From contig NC_133123.1 in NCBI RefSeq assembly GCF_033568475.1, forward strand, positions 133,706,930 through 133,770,929: a stretch of 64,000 nucleotides of DNA. Reading direction: 5' to 3'. The position numbers and the translations under genes were made by a program. How positions within the stretch are numbered: position 1 is the stretch's first letter; each line of letters opens with the position of its first letter. This document shows, one piece after another, positions 1-10,290 of the stretch. The notes beneath the pieces were generated by a model. The model had not been told where the DNA came from, did not search any database, and worked only from the letters and a program-made list of their open reading frames with translations. This stretch comes from Henckelia pumila. Its lineage: Eukaryota; Streptophyta; Magnoliopsida; Lamiales; Gesneriaceae.

Positions 1-3000
1 CGGAGGGATTGTCCACTGTTTGGGGGAGGCGGTTCTGGTTCTGGTTCAGGATCGGGTTCTCAGGCCACCGTTCAGCAGAGGTCGCAGGGACAGCCTGCTG
101 GGAGTTCTCATTTGAGGCCACGAGCTTCTGGCCAGGTGTTTTCCTTGAGGCATGATCAGGCTGTGGAGGAGAATGAAAAAGTCATCGCAGGTACATTTCT
201 GCTTTATGGTATACCTGATCTTGTACTTATTGACACTGGTGCATCTCATTCCTTCATTTCTGCACGTTTTGTTAAGAGACATAAGTTACCATGCATTGCA
301 CTAGACGTAGTGATGTCTGTTTCTACTCCGACGGGCCAATCTGCTTTGGCTAAGCGTCTAGTGATGGGTTTCCCTTTAGAGTTCGAAGGGAACATTCTGT
401 TAGCGAATCTCATGGTCCTGGCGATGGACGACTTTGATTGCATTCTGGGAATAGATATGTTGACTACCTATCGAGATTCAGTGGACTGCTATCAGAGATT
501 AGTACGCTTTCATCCGGAGGGGAGTGAGAGCTGGTTTTTCTATGGTGAGGGAGCGCGACCCCTGATGCCTTTGGTATCAGATTTGAGAGCCTGTCGAGCT
601 CTAGAGTCTGGCGGGGAAGGCTACCTTATCTATGCAGTTGATTTGTCCGCTGAGAGTATTGGGATAGAGAGCATTCCTGTTGTGGATGAATTTCCAGATA
701 TATTTCCTGATGAGATTCCGGGTTTTCCTCCTGTTAGGGAAGTCGAGTTTGACATAGAGTTGATGCCGGGTACTTCACCTATTTCTCGAGCACCGTATCA
801 TCTAGCTCCGTCAGAGATGCGTGAATTGAAGAATCAGCTACAGAATCTTTTGGACAAGGGGTACATTCGTCCTAGTGTATCTCCTTGAGGAGCTCCTGTT
901 CTTTTTGTAAAGAAAAAGGATGGGTCGATGCGGCTGTGTATTGACTATCGGCAGCTGAATCGAGTCACTGTGAAGAACAAGTATCCGTTGCCTCGTATTG
1001 ATGACTTGTTTGATCAGCTGCAGGGCACGTCAGTTTACTCCAAGATTGACTTGAGATATGGGTATCATCAGTTGAGAGTCCGTGATCAGGACGTAGCCAA
1101 GACTGCATTTCGTACTCGCTATGGGCATTACGAGTTTCTAGTAATGCCATTTGGTTTGACTAATGCGCCGGCTATATTCATGGATCTGATGAACCGTGTT
1201 TTCAGGGAGTATTTGGACAAGTTTGTCTTGGTATTCATTGATGACATCTTGATGTATTCGCGTAATACGGAAGAGAATGTTTCTCACTTGCGGTTGGTAC
1301 TGCAGACTCTTCGAGATGAGCAGTTGTACACCAAGCTGAGCAAGTGTGAGTTCTGGATGGATAGAGTGGTCTTTCTTGGCCATATCATATCCAGGGAGGG
1401 GATTTCTGTTGATCCTAGCAAGATTGAAGCGGTACTTAATTGGTCGCGTCCGACGACAGTTGCTGAGATCCGTAGTTTTTTGGGTCTAGCAGGGTATTAT
1501 CGTCGCTTCATTCTGAACTTCTCTCAGTTAGCTCGACCGTTGACGCAGCTTACCCGCAAGGGTGTGGATTTCGAGTGGTCCTCCGAGTGTGAGGAGAATT
1601 TCTGTGAGCTTCGACGGTGGTTGACTTCTGCGTCGGTGTTGGCATTACCGTCAGGATCTGGAGGGTATGTGGTATACACTGATGCTTCTCTTCAGGGGTT
1701 AGGTTGTGTCCTGACTCAGAATGGGCATGTGATCGCATACGCTTCTAGACAGCTGAAGCTTCACGAGGACAACTATCCAGTCCATGATTTGGAATTGGCA
1801 GCCATTGTGTTCGCTTTGAAGATCTGGCGTCATTATCTGTATGACGAGAAATTTGAGATCTTCACCGACCATAAGAGTCTCAAGTATTTGTTCACTCAGG
1901 CGGAGTTGAACATGAGGCAGAGACGTTGGATGGACTTGCTTAAGGACTATGATTGCGAGATAAAGTACCATCCGGGAGCTGCTAATCTCACCGCTGATGC
2001 TTTGAGTCGCAAGGTGCGACTATCCGCACTTTAGACTTGTTCGATGTCTAGTGCGATCAGTGACTGTTGTACTTCAGGTTATACCTTCAAGCATAAGAAA
2101 GTATGCAGAGTATCCAGATGTTTGCGATATTATCTGAGCCAGCTTTGTATTCGCGGATCCGAGATGCTCAGATGTCTGATTCGAAGACCCAGCGTTTAGC
2201 TCGTCTAGCTAACGAGGGTAGCTCGTCTGGATTTTATTATCAGTCAGATGGATTTCTGTGTTTGTCTGGTAGGCTTGTGATTCCACAGGATGAAGAGTTG
2301 CGAGAGGAGATTTTGTCTCAGGCACATCGCACTAAGTTGAGTACTCATCCTGGGAGCAACAAGATGTACAAGCATCTACGTACTCGTTTCTGGTGGAAAG
2401 GAATGAAACGCAGTGTTTATCAGTTTGTTTCGAGATGTTTGGTGTGTCAACAGGTCAAGGCAGAGCACCGACGACCTGGAGGATTGCTTCACAGTCTGCC
2501 TATTCCTGAATGGAAATGGGAGTTTATCACAATGGACTTTGTGACCCATTTTCCGGTATCCCCAAGGAACTGTGATGCTATCTGGGTTGTGGTGGACCGA
2601 CTCACCAAGTCAGCGCATTTCATTGCCTATATCCGAGAGTACTCTGTGGATCTCATGGCACGGATGTACATTCAGGAGATCGTTCGACTTCATGGAGTGC
2701 CTGTGAGCATTGTCAGCGATCGGGACCCCAGGTTCACTTCTAGATTCTGGGAGAGTGTTCAGCGTGCGATGGGTACTACTCTTAGTTTGAGTAGTGCCTA
2801 TCATCCGGAGACTGATGGTCAGTCAGAGCGCACTATCCGTACTTTGGAGGATATGCTTAGAGCGTGCGTCATGGATTTTGGTTCAGCCTGACAGGATCAT
2901 TTGCCGTTGATCGAGTTCGCGTACAACAACTATCATACTATTATTGGGATGGCACCTTTTGAGGCGTTGTACGGGCGACGTTGTCGTACTCCACTCTTCT

Positions 3001-3374
3001 GGGAAGAAGTGGGGGAGAGACAGGCTGAGGGACCGGAGTTTATCCAACAGGCGATAGACATTGTTGATCAGATCAAGAAACGGATTAAGACTGCACAGGA
3101 TCGTCAGGCCAGCTATGCTAATATCAAGCTTAGGCCTTTGCAGTTCGATGTCGGGGAGAAAGTGTTTCTGAGAGTGTCACCTTTCCGCAAGATTCTTAGA
3201 TTTGGCCTTAAGGGCAAGTTGTCTCCCAGGTTTATCGGTCCGTTTGAGATCTTGGAGAGCATTGGCGATTTGGCTTATAGACTAGCTTTGCCACCGCATC
3301 TATACAGTATTCACGACGTGTATTCAGATTTCATTCTTAAGTTGTATTCAGTTGCAAACTCTGTAAACGTTTGA
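1..3374 (+). pseudogene. Decayed Ty3/gypsy chromovirus gag-pol, 5' end outside window
   Basis: This is the remains of a retrotransposon polyprotein. The window opens in frame 1 at the end of a gag zinc knuckle (RRDCP), followed by a Gly/Ser linker and an aspartic protease with the active-site motif [12 protein letters not shown] (about 220-260). The reverse transcriptase has its catalytic FIDDILMYS near 1235-1260, and RNase H starts at [11 protein letters not shown] near 1675. The integrase zinc-binding region is at about 2300-2460, its core contains [11 protein letters not shown] near 2720, and [12 protein letters not shown] follows near 2795. Lesions: TGA at 886-888, TAG at 2032-2034, a frameshift near 2100 (the rest reads in frame 3), and TGA at 2889-2891, which replaces a Trp. 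The C-terminus breaks off after IHDV, so the chromodomain-like tail found in the second element of this window is missing. Placement in the Tekay/Del group is inferred from similarity to that element. It cannot encode an active polyprotein. Confidence 0.95.
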
Positions 3375-3447
3375 TTTGAATAAAGAATGTTTCTGATTTC
3401 TGTATTACATTCAGTACTTAAGATCTGATTTCGAGGACGAAATATCT

Positions 3448-3461
3448 TAAGTGGGGGAGAA
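3448..3461 (+). other. Polypurine tract of the first retrotransposon
   Basis: A purine-rich run (aagtgggggagaa) lies directly before the LTR and is the usual plus-strand primer. The preceding words TTCGAGGACGAA and GTGGGGGAGAA recur at the same place in the second element (52696-52730, - strand), which supports kinship of the two elements. Confidence 0.8.
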
Positions 3462-3530
3462 TGTAGTAGCCCGTACCCTAATTGAGTAATTAAAGGATTA
3501 ATGCTAATTAAATAAATTGGGTATCGGACG

Positions 3531-3800
3531 GATCGGAAGCTTCTAAGGCACGATCGGAAGCTCCGAACAGGATCGGAAGCTCCGATGAGCGATCGGAGGC
3601 ACCGATGATATTACGTCATCCATGACGTGTGGTTAGATCGGAAGCTCCGATCAGGACCGGAAGCTCCGATCACCCCTATCCGGATTCAACAAGTGATATT
3701 TTGACACGTGGCAGATCAGGATCTTCGAAAGCTCCGATGGCAGGATCGGACGTTCCGATCGAGGTTCGGACGTTCCGATCGAGGATCGGAAGTTCCGATC
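3531..3800 (+). repeat. Array of about ten GATCGGAAGCTCCGATC-like palindromes in U3
   Basis: About ten imperfect copies of a 17-bp dyad (GATCGGA-N3-TCCGATC, with variants using acg or agt in the centre) are spread over 270 bp and end 7 bp before the TATA box. Their position upstream of the LTR promoter suggests binding sites or a repeat-expansion hot spot. The function is not known. Confidence 0.8.
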
Positions 3801-3814
3801 GTTGTCTATAAATA
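3613..3814 (+). promoter_or_regulatory. LTR promoter: paired TGACG motifs, G-box, TATA box
   Basis: ACGTCA (3613-3618) and TGACGT (3623-3628) form an inverted pair resembling as-1-type bZIP/TGA sites. CACGTG with a following GC (3705-3712) is a G-box/ABRE-like core. TATAAATA (3807-3814) is a clear TATA box, placing the transcript start near 3840. The motif meanings come from plant promoter knowledge; activity is inferred. Confidence 0.55.
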
Positions 3815-4810
3815 GAGGGCCGAGGCTTCATTTCCAATTGCCAATTCCGAGTGTTTCCCTCTCCTTTCTAGTCTATTCGAGTTGTTCTAGCCTTCCTAGG
3901 CTTGACCCGGCAGTTGGCGAGGCGTTCGGTAGTCGTAGCGGAGTTGTGCCCAAGTTTTGGAGGCATCGACATCAAAGGGCTAACGACGGACGAAGGTATA
4001 GCTTTTGCTTCCTATAAATATTTAGAAGTATGCAATAGCTTAGTTAAGGCTTTTAGAGCACTTTAATGATAGTAGTATCATTTGGCAGTGTAGAGCAGAC
4101 TATAGGCGTGGACCTAGAGTTGGTAGAGCTTGCACTGTTTTGAGGTACGAAAGTACTGTTCGAGATATCCTGACTAAGTATGCATGTATTATATGACTGC
4201 ATGGTTTATATGTCATTGATTTATGCTGCATTCATTTGCATACTGAGCTATCTTCTTCGAGATGTCTGTTAGTAGGGTTTTTCCCTATCCTGTTAGTGGT
4301 TGGACTTCCATCGATTTGGGTCCGGCATATCCACTGGTATTATGGTATGGGAGCCACCTCCTGAAGCGACGGCACAGCGTGCTACATACCAGGACCCGGT
4401 CTGTCTCTGTTATTTGATCCTTGACCTCGAGTTTATAGGGAGTTCACTTTGCATGCATGTATACTCATACTCTCGTACTGATCGTTTTATGCTCACGTCT
4501 CGTACTCTGTGTTTCTGGACACCCTATTCCATGGGGCAGGTTTGCGATTGGACGAGGAGGGTGGATCCAGGAGGGGCTAGTCAGTGGTTGACCAGCTGGA
4601 GCTTCGTCTAGGTTTTATTTCTGTTGTTTTGAGGTTGATACAGCTATTCGATTTGGTTGTATATTATTTGAATAAATTACAGATTCCTTTACTTGAGATT
4701 GTATAATGTTTATGGTTTCCGCAGTTTTATTCTGATATCTGTTAAATTAAGTTAATTGCATGCCTAAGTTCTGTTTAGTAGGTGATCCGGGTAAGGGTCA
4801 CTACATTTTG

Positions 4811-4960
4811 GGTCACATAATCCAGGTCAGTTCAGGAGCTCGGGAGTCCATTCAAGCTTTCGGGTCGCATAATCCAGGTCAGGTCAGGAGCTCGGGAGTC
4901 CATTCAAGCTTTCGGGTCACATAATCCAGGTCAGGTCGGGAGCCCGAGAGCTCGGCAAGG
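4811..4960. repeat. Minisatellite of about 50 bp period
   Basis: Three near-identical units begin with gggtcacataatccaggtca or a close variant (about 4811, 4862 and 4915) and contain the word GGAGCTCGGGAGTCC. The third unit decays into GAGCTCGG-rich sequence. It sits directly right of the first element's LTR and is read as the 3' untranslated part of the Tat-like element. Confidence 0.75.
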
Positions 4961-5034
4961 CTCCCCAGAATATTTGGAAATTCGGCTCTGGAGCTCAGCT
5001 CAGCCATTCGGAAGCTCAGCTCGGCATTCAGGAG

Positions 5035-5335
5035 CTCAGCTCAGCTCAGCTCAGCTCACCTTTGGGAGTTGGTAAATTTTTAAGTATTTATCTTGCCTCC
5101 CTTTAGGAGCTTAGCCCAGCTCACCTTGGGAGTTGGTAAATTTTTAAGTATTTATCTTGCCTCCCTTCAGCAGCTCAGCTCAGCTCACCTTTGGGAGTTA
5201 GTAAATTTTTAAGTATTTATCTTGCCTCCCTTCAGCAGATCAGCTCAGCTCAACTCAATCCCTTCGGGTGTTAGTTTATTTTTAAGTGTTAATTTTACCT
5301 CCCTTACAGGAGATCAGTTTGGTCACCTAAAATTG
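5035..5335. repeat. Minisatellite of about 70 bp period with CAGCT runs
   Basis: Four units share cagctcagctcacctttggg followed by taaatttttaagtatttatc and ttgcctccctt. The last unit (about 5250-5320) is diverged. Between 5335 and 5475 I see only A-rich sequence, likely the 3' untranslated end of the antisense gene. Confidence 0.75.
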
Positions 5336-5474
5336 AGCTAAGCTCATTTTAGGATGTCAGTAATCGAAACTCAAATCATGATAACATAAGAGAATAATAA
5401 CCGAACTAAGCTTGCATAGCATAAAAAAAAAAGAAAAAAAAATGAGAAAATGTTTACATTTGCAAAAACAAAAA

Positions 5475-7527
5475 TTAATGATCATTTTCTCCCTCACCCT
5501 CACCCTGCACAGCCTCTCCCTCATCCTCCTTCACTGCCTCTGCTGATGTGAGGGAAAGGGCAAACCCCTCAGGGTCCAGGAAATCTACAGGGGTCCCTTC
5601 GGGAGGGTAACCCGCTGCCCTGAACTGCTGGGTACACCCTTCAAACCCTTTAGCTAGGTAGCTGTAAGCTTGGGTAGCTACCTCATCCATGAAGTCATCG
5701 GACTTCAGGAATGCCTCTTTGAAGCCCTCAGCTCCCTTCGCCAGATCAGCTCGGGCCCCATCCAGCTCTTGCATGGCTTGAACTAGTTGATCCTGGGAGC
5801 CCTTGAGTTTACTCCGCAGAGCTTCCTTTTGCACCTCAGAGACCCTGAAGTCATTCAGTAGCTTCAGCCGATCAGCTTGAAAGCCCGCCCTCATTTCCTC
5901 CATTTGAGCTCGGAGATTGGCTATCTCTCTTTCGGAGACCAGCTTCACATCCTCAGCTGCCTGATTGAGATCGGCTACATGAGCTTCGAAGCTTCGGGTC
6001 TCCTTGAGAAGTTGCTTCCGAGCAATGGAAGCTCGGAGAGACACCTCGGCGTTAAGGGAGGCGGCCTAGCATGAAAGTAATAAAATAAAAAATGTTCCTG
6101 AATGGAATAGGAATAAGGGGTTAAACATAAAGGAGACAAGAGAGTAAGCTACCTCGGCAGAAGCTGTGTTGGAACGGTGTAGGAGGTCAGTCCAGGTAAG
6201 ACTCTTCACAAAATCAGCATCGGCTTGAGAGAGCATGTCCCAAAGGACTGAGCCTGCTGTTGGGGTGGGGCCTACCCCCACTATCCGAAGCTCGTCATGA
6301 TACATATCGAAGAAATTGGAGCGACATCGAATCACGGGGGTTTGGGGTTTGTCAGACCTGAACTGTCGAAGGGGCGCTACCTCGGGAATGGTAGATTTAC
6401 CCGAATCCAGCTCTACTACCTCAGGGTGGGGGCTGGAGGTAGCACGCCTCTTGGATCCTTTAGAAGGGGCAGTGGAGGGCTCAGAGGCGGCGGCAGCTCG
6501 GGGTGAAGCAATTTTGGATTTGCCCGAGGAAGCTTCAGCCTTGCTCCCGGGCTGAGCTGTTGTTTTCTTCTTCTCAAACATCCTTTTCATTGCAGCATTC
6601 ATCACTCTTTTTTCTGGGCAGACAAGAAGGAGGTCAACAAAAAAAAAAAAAAAAAAAAAACAGCAACGGAGCTAGAGAGGGTGAGGGCCGTACCTAAGTT
6701 TCCTGGAACAGAAACATCGGCCGAGCTAAGCCCATGATGGCAGAGCAAATCCTCTGCCATCAGGGCAGCAATATTAAAGCACCTTCCCCCTATAACCCTC
6801 TGAGCTCCTGTGAATAACTCCCCCTGTCGAAAGCCTGGGGCAGGAACAGGCAAAAAGGGAGGACTTCCTTCCAAGTGGAGCATATATCCCAAGCCTCAGA
6901 GGGATGGACAAAAAAGAATGAATTTTTCCAATTTTTGTTTGAACTGGGAGAGCCCTTAAAGAATTTATAGTTAGGTCGGCAAGAAAGGTAGAAAGGGCCC
7001 TCCTCAGAACGTTTGGGGAGTAAAAAGTTACAGATAGTAAAGCAGTTTACTTCAAAACCTAAGGTTCTAAAAAGAACTATGAAGCTGCACAGGGTTCGGA
7101 AGGAGTTAGGAGTGAACTTCCCTAAATGAAGCTCGTAATAATGGCTAAGTTGTTGGAAAATGAGGGGGAGGGGGAACCGGAGGCCAGCTTCTAGCTGGTC
7201 CAAGTAAAAAGTGTAATATCCTTGTGGGGGACGGTCAGCTCGGTCTTCTGGGTCAGGAATGATAAACTCGTAATTTTTAGGGGCGTGAGATAGAGCTCTT
7301 ATCTTGTCCTCATCCGAAGCATCTAGCTCGGAGGGATATTGCTCATACCACGGCACCGCAGGGGTTTCAGGGTCGTAGCCCAGGTCATCATCCTGAGCAG
7401 GGGATGATGCGAAAGTAGGGTCCTGGCCTATAGGCTCTCCTGCAGTAAGAGTGAGGGAATCAAATCGATCCACCTCAGCAAATACTTCGTCTGGGCTCCC
7501 AGAGTGAGCTCAGGAAGAAGTAGCCAT
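5475..7527 (-). pseudogene. Antisense 'gypsy-type transposon' ORF (PF04195-like), three exons, damaged
   Basis: A three-exon gene of the plant 'putative gypsy type transposon' (Transposase_28) family. Exon 1 is 7527-6694, exon 2 is 6613-6153 and exon 3 is 6065-5475. The joins use GT-AG sites and keep frame (GNL-EKRVMNAAMK; SAE-AASLNAE). Exon 1 carries the family core: LEAGLRFPLPLIFQQL, then GKFTPNSFRTLC, then FFFVHPSEAWD, and later AEDLLCHHGLSSA. Exon 2 is basic and Ser/Ala-rich. Exon 3 is a long charged helix likely to form a coiled coil, ending in an acidic tail. Two lesions: TGA at codon 6 (7512-7510), and a frameshift near 6865 in a CCCTTTTTG run inside the core domain. The gene lies antisense between a would-be pol and the + strand polypurine tract and LTR, as described for Tat-lineage elements (Grande, RIRE2, Retand). 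The protein's function is unknown to me. Confidence 0.8.
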
Positions 7528-7870
7528 AAGGAGTGTTCACTTACTTAGGGAGCTCGGAAACTTTAGGAAAGGAAGGAAAGCAAAGGAGATCGGAAAAAAG
7601 GAATTCAAAAGAGAATTCACAAAAACAAGAGGCGGAGAAAGTGAAAATGAAATTTTTACAGTGAGGCCTATTTATAGAAAGCTCGGATCAATCCAGGTCG
7701 TTGATCTTGGGATAGGTGGACGGCTCAGATCGAGTAGAATTCAAAAAGTTACCGTTACATAGTACTTGCCAGAATGACAGCTGGGCTTGGTGAGGCACCT
7801 CAGCTCAGCATCCACTTAGGGTCATCTCAGCATAAAAACGAATTTCGAGTCTTTGACCTCAATTCGACTT
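7528..7870 (-). promoter_or_regulatory. Spacer expected to hold the promoter of the antisense ORF
   Basis: About 340 bp lie between the antisense start codon and the polypurine tract. It holds no open frame of note. 'atttatagaaagc' near 7670 reads on the - strand as a TATA-like ctataaat, about 145 bp upstream of the ATG. The promoter role is inferred. Confidence 0.35.
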
Positions 7871-7884
7871 TTATGGGAGGGACT
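7871..7884 (+). other. Polypurine tract of the Tat-like element
   Basis: ttatgggagggact lies immediately before TGTGATACCC, the expected layout of a plus-strand primer and 3' LTR on the + strand, opposite to the ORF at 5475-7527. Confidence 0.6.
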
Positions 7885-8873
7885 TGTGATACCCGAAAGA
7901 GGAAATCACCTCAGCTCATAGACGACCCTAAGGTAAAGATCAATCCTTAGCTAGCCAGAATCGTCCAGGGGTCAGCTCGGGTAGGGAGTTTGGGAGCTCG
8001 GGAGCTCGGCCGAGCTCCTCCATCATAATGACCAGCTTAGTTCAAGAGCTCATCTCCAGCTCGGGTCGGGAGCTCAGCTCGGGAGCTCAGTCAAGCTCCA
8101 TCACCATTGCCTCCAGCTCGGGTCGGGAGCTCAGCTCGGGAGCTCGGGAGCTCGGGAGCTCAGCCAAGCTCCTTCACCTTATTCCAGCTCGGGTCGGGAG
8201 CTCAGCTCGGGAGCTCAGGAGCTCAGCCAAGCTCCTCCACCATCATCCAGCTCGGGTCGGGAGCTCAGCTCGGGAGCTCAGGAGCTCAGCCAAACTCCTC
8301 CACCATCATCTCCAGCTTGGGTTGGGAGCTCTGGAGTTCATCTCAGCCTTGAGGGATTGGACAACCTTGATGAGCTAGCTAAGATGTTAGGATCAGTGTT
8401 CAGGTTGAGTTCAGGGGTTCAGCAATAACTCACTCACCCCTTTTCCATATATGATCTCAGGGAGAGCAGCAGTATAGCGTCCTCATGATGACAGTTCAGC
8501 TCAAATTAAGTGTATTGTTATTTCCTTTGTCAGACAAGATTCGGGCGAGATCTCAGCCTAAATATTTGGGATTATGATCCCGAGATTCGCGGATTCTTGA
8601 TAAGGAAGGTAGGCGCTAAATCCGGAGCTCTCTCCTATAAATAACAGGTTCACTTTCATTATTTGGATCCTAATTTTTCACTCGTATACACACACCACTC
8701 TCTATATTTTCGCTATCCTAGCATCTGACTTGAGCGTCGGAGGGAATACGCCGGAACACCTTCCGGCCCCCCTTAACACTCTTGTTAGTGGTTTCAGGTC
8801 AGCAGCAGTTCACCTTTTATTTGGAGGAGCTTCTTCAGCTCATCCAAGGAGATCACTTTATTGAGGTATTTCA
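7885..8873 (+). mobile_element. 3' LTR of a Tat-like Ty3/gypsy element
   Basis: Begins TGTGATACCC after the polypurine tract and probably ends TTTCA at 8873; the right edge is uncertain. A TATA box (TATAAATA, 8636-8643) is followed about 90 bp later by gagcgtcggagggaatacgc and ccggaacaccttccggcccc, a word pair I know from the R/U5 part of many plant gypsy LTRs. The element's gag-pol and 5' LTR are not seen. They would lie left of 4806, where the first element now stands. Confidence 0.65.
8056..8345. repeat. GAGCTCGG minisatellite within the Tat-like LTR
   Basis: Four full units and a partial fifth start with ccagctcgggtcgggagctc at 8056, 8113, 8184, 8247 and 8312 (spacing 57-71 bp). The long open frames that run through it are a by-product of the repeat, not genes. 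Confidence 0.8.
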
Positions 8874-9305
8874 TTACCATTTATGCAAATATATTATATT
8901 TCTCTCCATATATATGAATCAATTCGACCCATCTTACGAATGATGAATATGCGTGAGACTATCTCATATGAGACTTATTCATACTTGATTGGTTATGTTT
9001 TCATATTATGATGATTCTCAACTAAATTTGATAAAACAATCAGGTTAACTTTTTTGTTGATTTATTTTGCATGTTTATATTTATATTATATATATTATTG
9101 GTTTGCTTCATCCTTGCTAACTAGATTACTGAAGAATTTATAAATGTGATTATAATTACAATAATCCTTTCGGTAAAAGAAAGTAAAGACATCCACAATT
9201 ATTTGAATATAAACTAATCACATATTTATTTATCAATAATAATATTCAACTTGAAACAAAAGTCAATCTTTAATCCCACACGTGGGCCCATATCCTCCAT
9301 CATTA

Positions 9306-9338
<33 letters not shown>

Positions 9339-9340
9339 TA
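8874..9340. other. AT-rich intergenic stretch
   Basis: No coding signal. A (TTA)n and TA tract at about 9307-9340 leads into the MITE cluster. Confidence 0.6.
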
Positions 9341-9500
9341 AAGAAATGATACACTGCACATCCTTGCCCTGCACACTTGTGGGCGCTTGCCAACGTGGCG
9401 CACCCACAACCATACAAAATTTTTTATTTTTTTTTACAAAAAACGGCTGATCAATCATGAATCGCCACGTAAGCGATGCCGGTGCAGGGTATCAAAATTA
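9341..9500. mobile_element. MITE A within TA microsatellites
   Basis: The left end gatacactgcac (about 9348-9359) is inverted at the right end as gtgcagggtatc (about 9482-9493), 11 of 12 matching. Both flanks are TA runs. No coding capacity. Confidence 0.5.
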
Positions 9501-9538
9501 TATATATATATATATATATATAAAGAGAGAGAGAGAGA

Positions 9539-9674
9539 GTTTTTTTATGATGTCCAACATTATATGCCCACTTCATGTCCACCATGTACAAGTCAACTCA
9601 TCTATTGTACCGGTCAACTCATTTATTGTACATGGTGGGTATGAAGTGGGCATATAGTGTTGGGCACCATAAAA

Positions 9675-9678
<4 letters not shown>
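9539..9678. mobile_element. Foldback MITE B within TA microsatellites
   Basis: Two arms of about 52 bp pair with each other: left tatgatgtccaacattatat and right (reversed) tatggtgcccaacactatat, both continuing into gcccacttcat and accatgtacaa. The loop contains two gtcaactcat words. It is flanked by (TA)n/(GA)n on the left and (TA)n on the right, and belongs to the same family as MITE D. Confidence 0.75.
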
Positions 9679-9714
<36 letters not shown>

Positions 9715-9716
<2 letters not shown>

Positions 9717-9872
9717 TTTCTTTCAAGTGTCCACCTACCATGCTCACCAATGATGTGGCACTATTTTATTGGACTTACAATTTATCACATCTTTTATCAC
9801 ATCCAATAAAATAGTGCCACATCATTGGTGAACATGGTGATGGGCATGGTAGGTGGGCACTTGAAAGAAACT
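9715..9872. mobile_element. Foldback MITE C within TA microsatellites
   Basis: Arms of about 60-70 bp: agtttctttcaagtgtccac on the left and the reverse of gtgggcacttgaaagaaact on the right. The pairing goes on through accaatgatgtggcactatt and ttattgga. The left arm lacks about 12 bp present in the right. TA runs sit on both sides. Confidence 0.75.
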
Positions 9873-9896
9873 TTTATATATATATATATATATATA

Positions 9897-10048
9897 GAGT
9901 TCTTTTATGGTGCCCAACTCTATATGCCCAACTCCATGCCCACCATGTACAATATGTGATAAGTCAACTCATCAATTGTGTTGGTCAACTCACATATTGT
10001 ACATGGTGGGCATGGAGTTGGACATATGAGTTGGGCACCATAAAAGAA

Positions 10049-10051
<3 letters not shown>
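9897..10051. mobile_element. Foldback MITE D within TA microsatellites
   Basis: Arms begin gagttcttttatggtgccca and end with its exact complement, with pairing continuing through ccatgcccaccatgtacaat. It shares ATGGTGCCCAAC, CACCATGTACAA and GTCAACTCAT with MITE B, so B and D are one family. (TA)n lies on both sides. Confidence 0.8.
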
Positions 10052-10096
<45 letters not shown>

Positions 10097-10290
10097 TCAA
10101 TTCCACTAGAGCAACCATGGGTGGTCAATCGGAATTGGGTGCCAATTCAATTGGTCGGCACATCAATTTTGATATTTTTCCTTTTGGAATATTTATCGTA
10201 TTTTATATAAAATTATTTCGAAATGTATACTACATGCCCATACTACATTACATGAAATATAATAGTAATAAATAATGGATTTTATTTAAA

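Larger units (their letters stand above)
3462..4805 (+). mobile_element. 3' LTR of the first Ty3/gypsy element
   Basis: The LTR is about 1,344 bp and bounded by the inverted ends TGTAG and CTACA, right after the polypurine tract. It carries a palindrome array in U3 (3531-3800), a TATA box at 3807-3814 and an AATAAA at 4671-4676. The matching 5' LTR lies left of the window, so the age and target-site duplication cannot be read. The first bases beyond it are ttttg (4806-4810), a candidate right-hand target copy. Confidence 0.85.

Noticed and set aside
886-2891. In-frame stops as possible programmed recoding in the first element
   Set aside because: Three stops of differing type plus a frameshift and a lost C-terminus fit simple decay. 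None sits in a known recoding context.
4300-4611. Open frame of 103 codons in the first LTR
   Set aside because: It lies wholly in the LTR leader, with no domain and no support beyond length.
4811-5335. Regularly spaced repeats that might suggest a CRISPR array
   Set aside because: Units are joined head to tail without unique spacers, in plant retrotransposon DNA.
8028-8378. Overlapping open frames of 80-116 codons on the + strand
   Set aside because: They run through a minisatellite whose unit lacks stops in several frames. The translations are repeats of SSARELRSS type with no family likeness.
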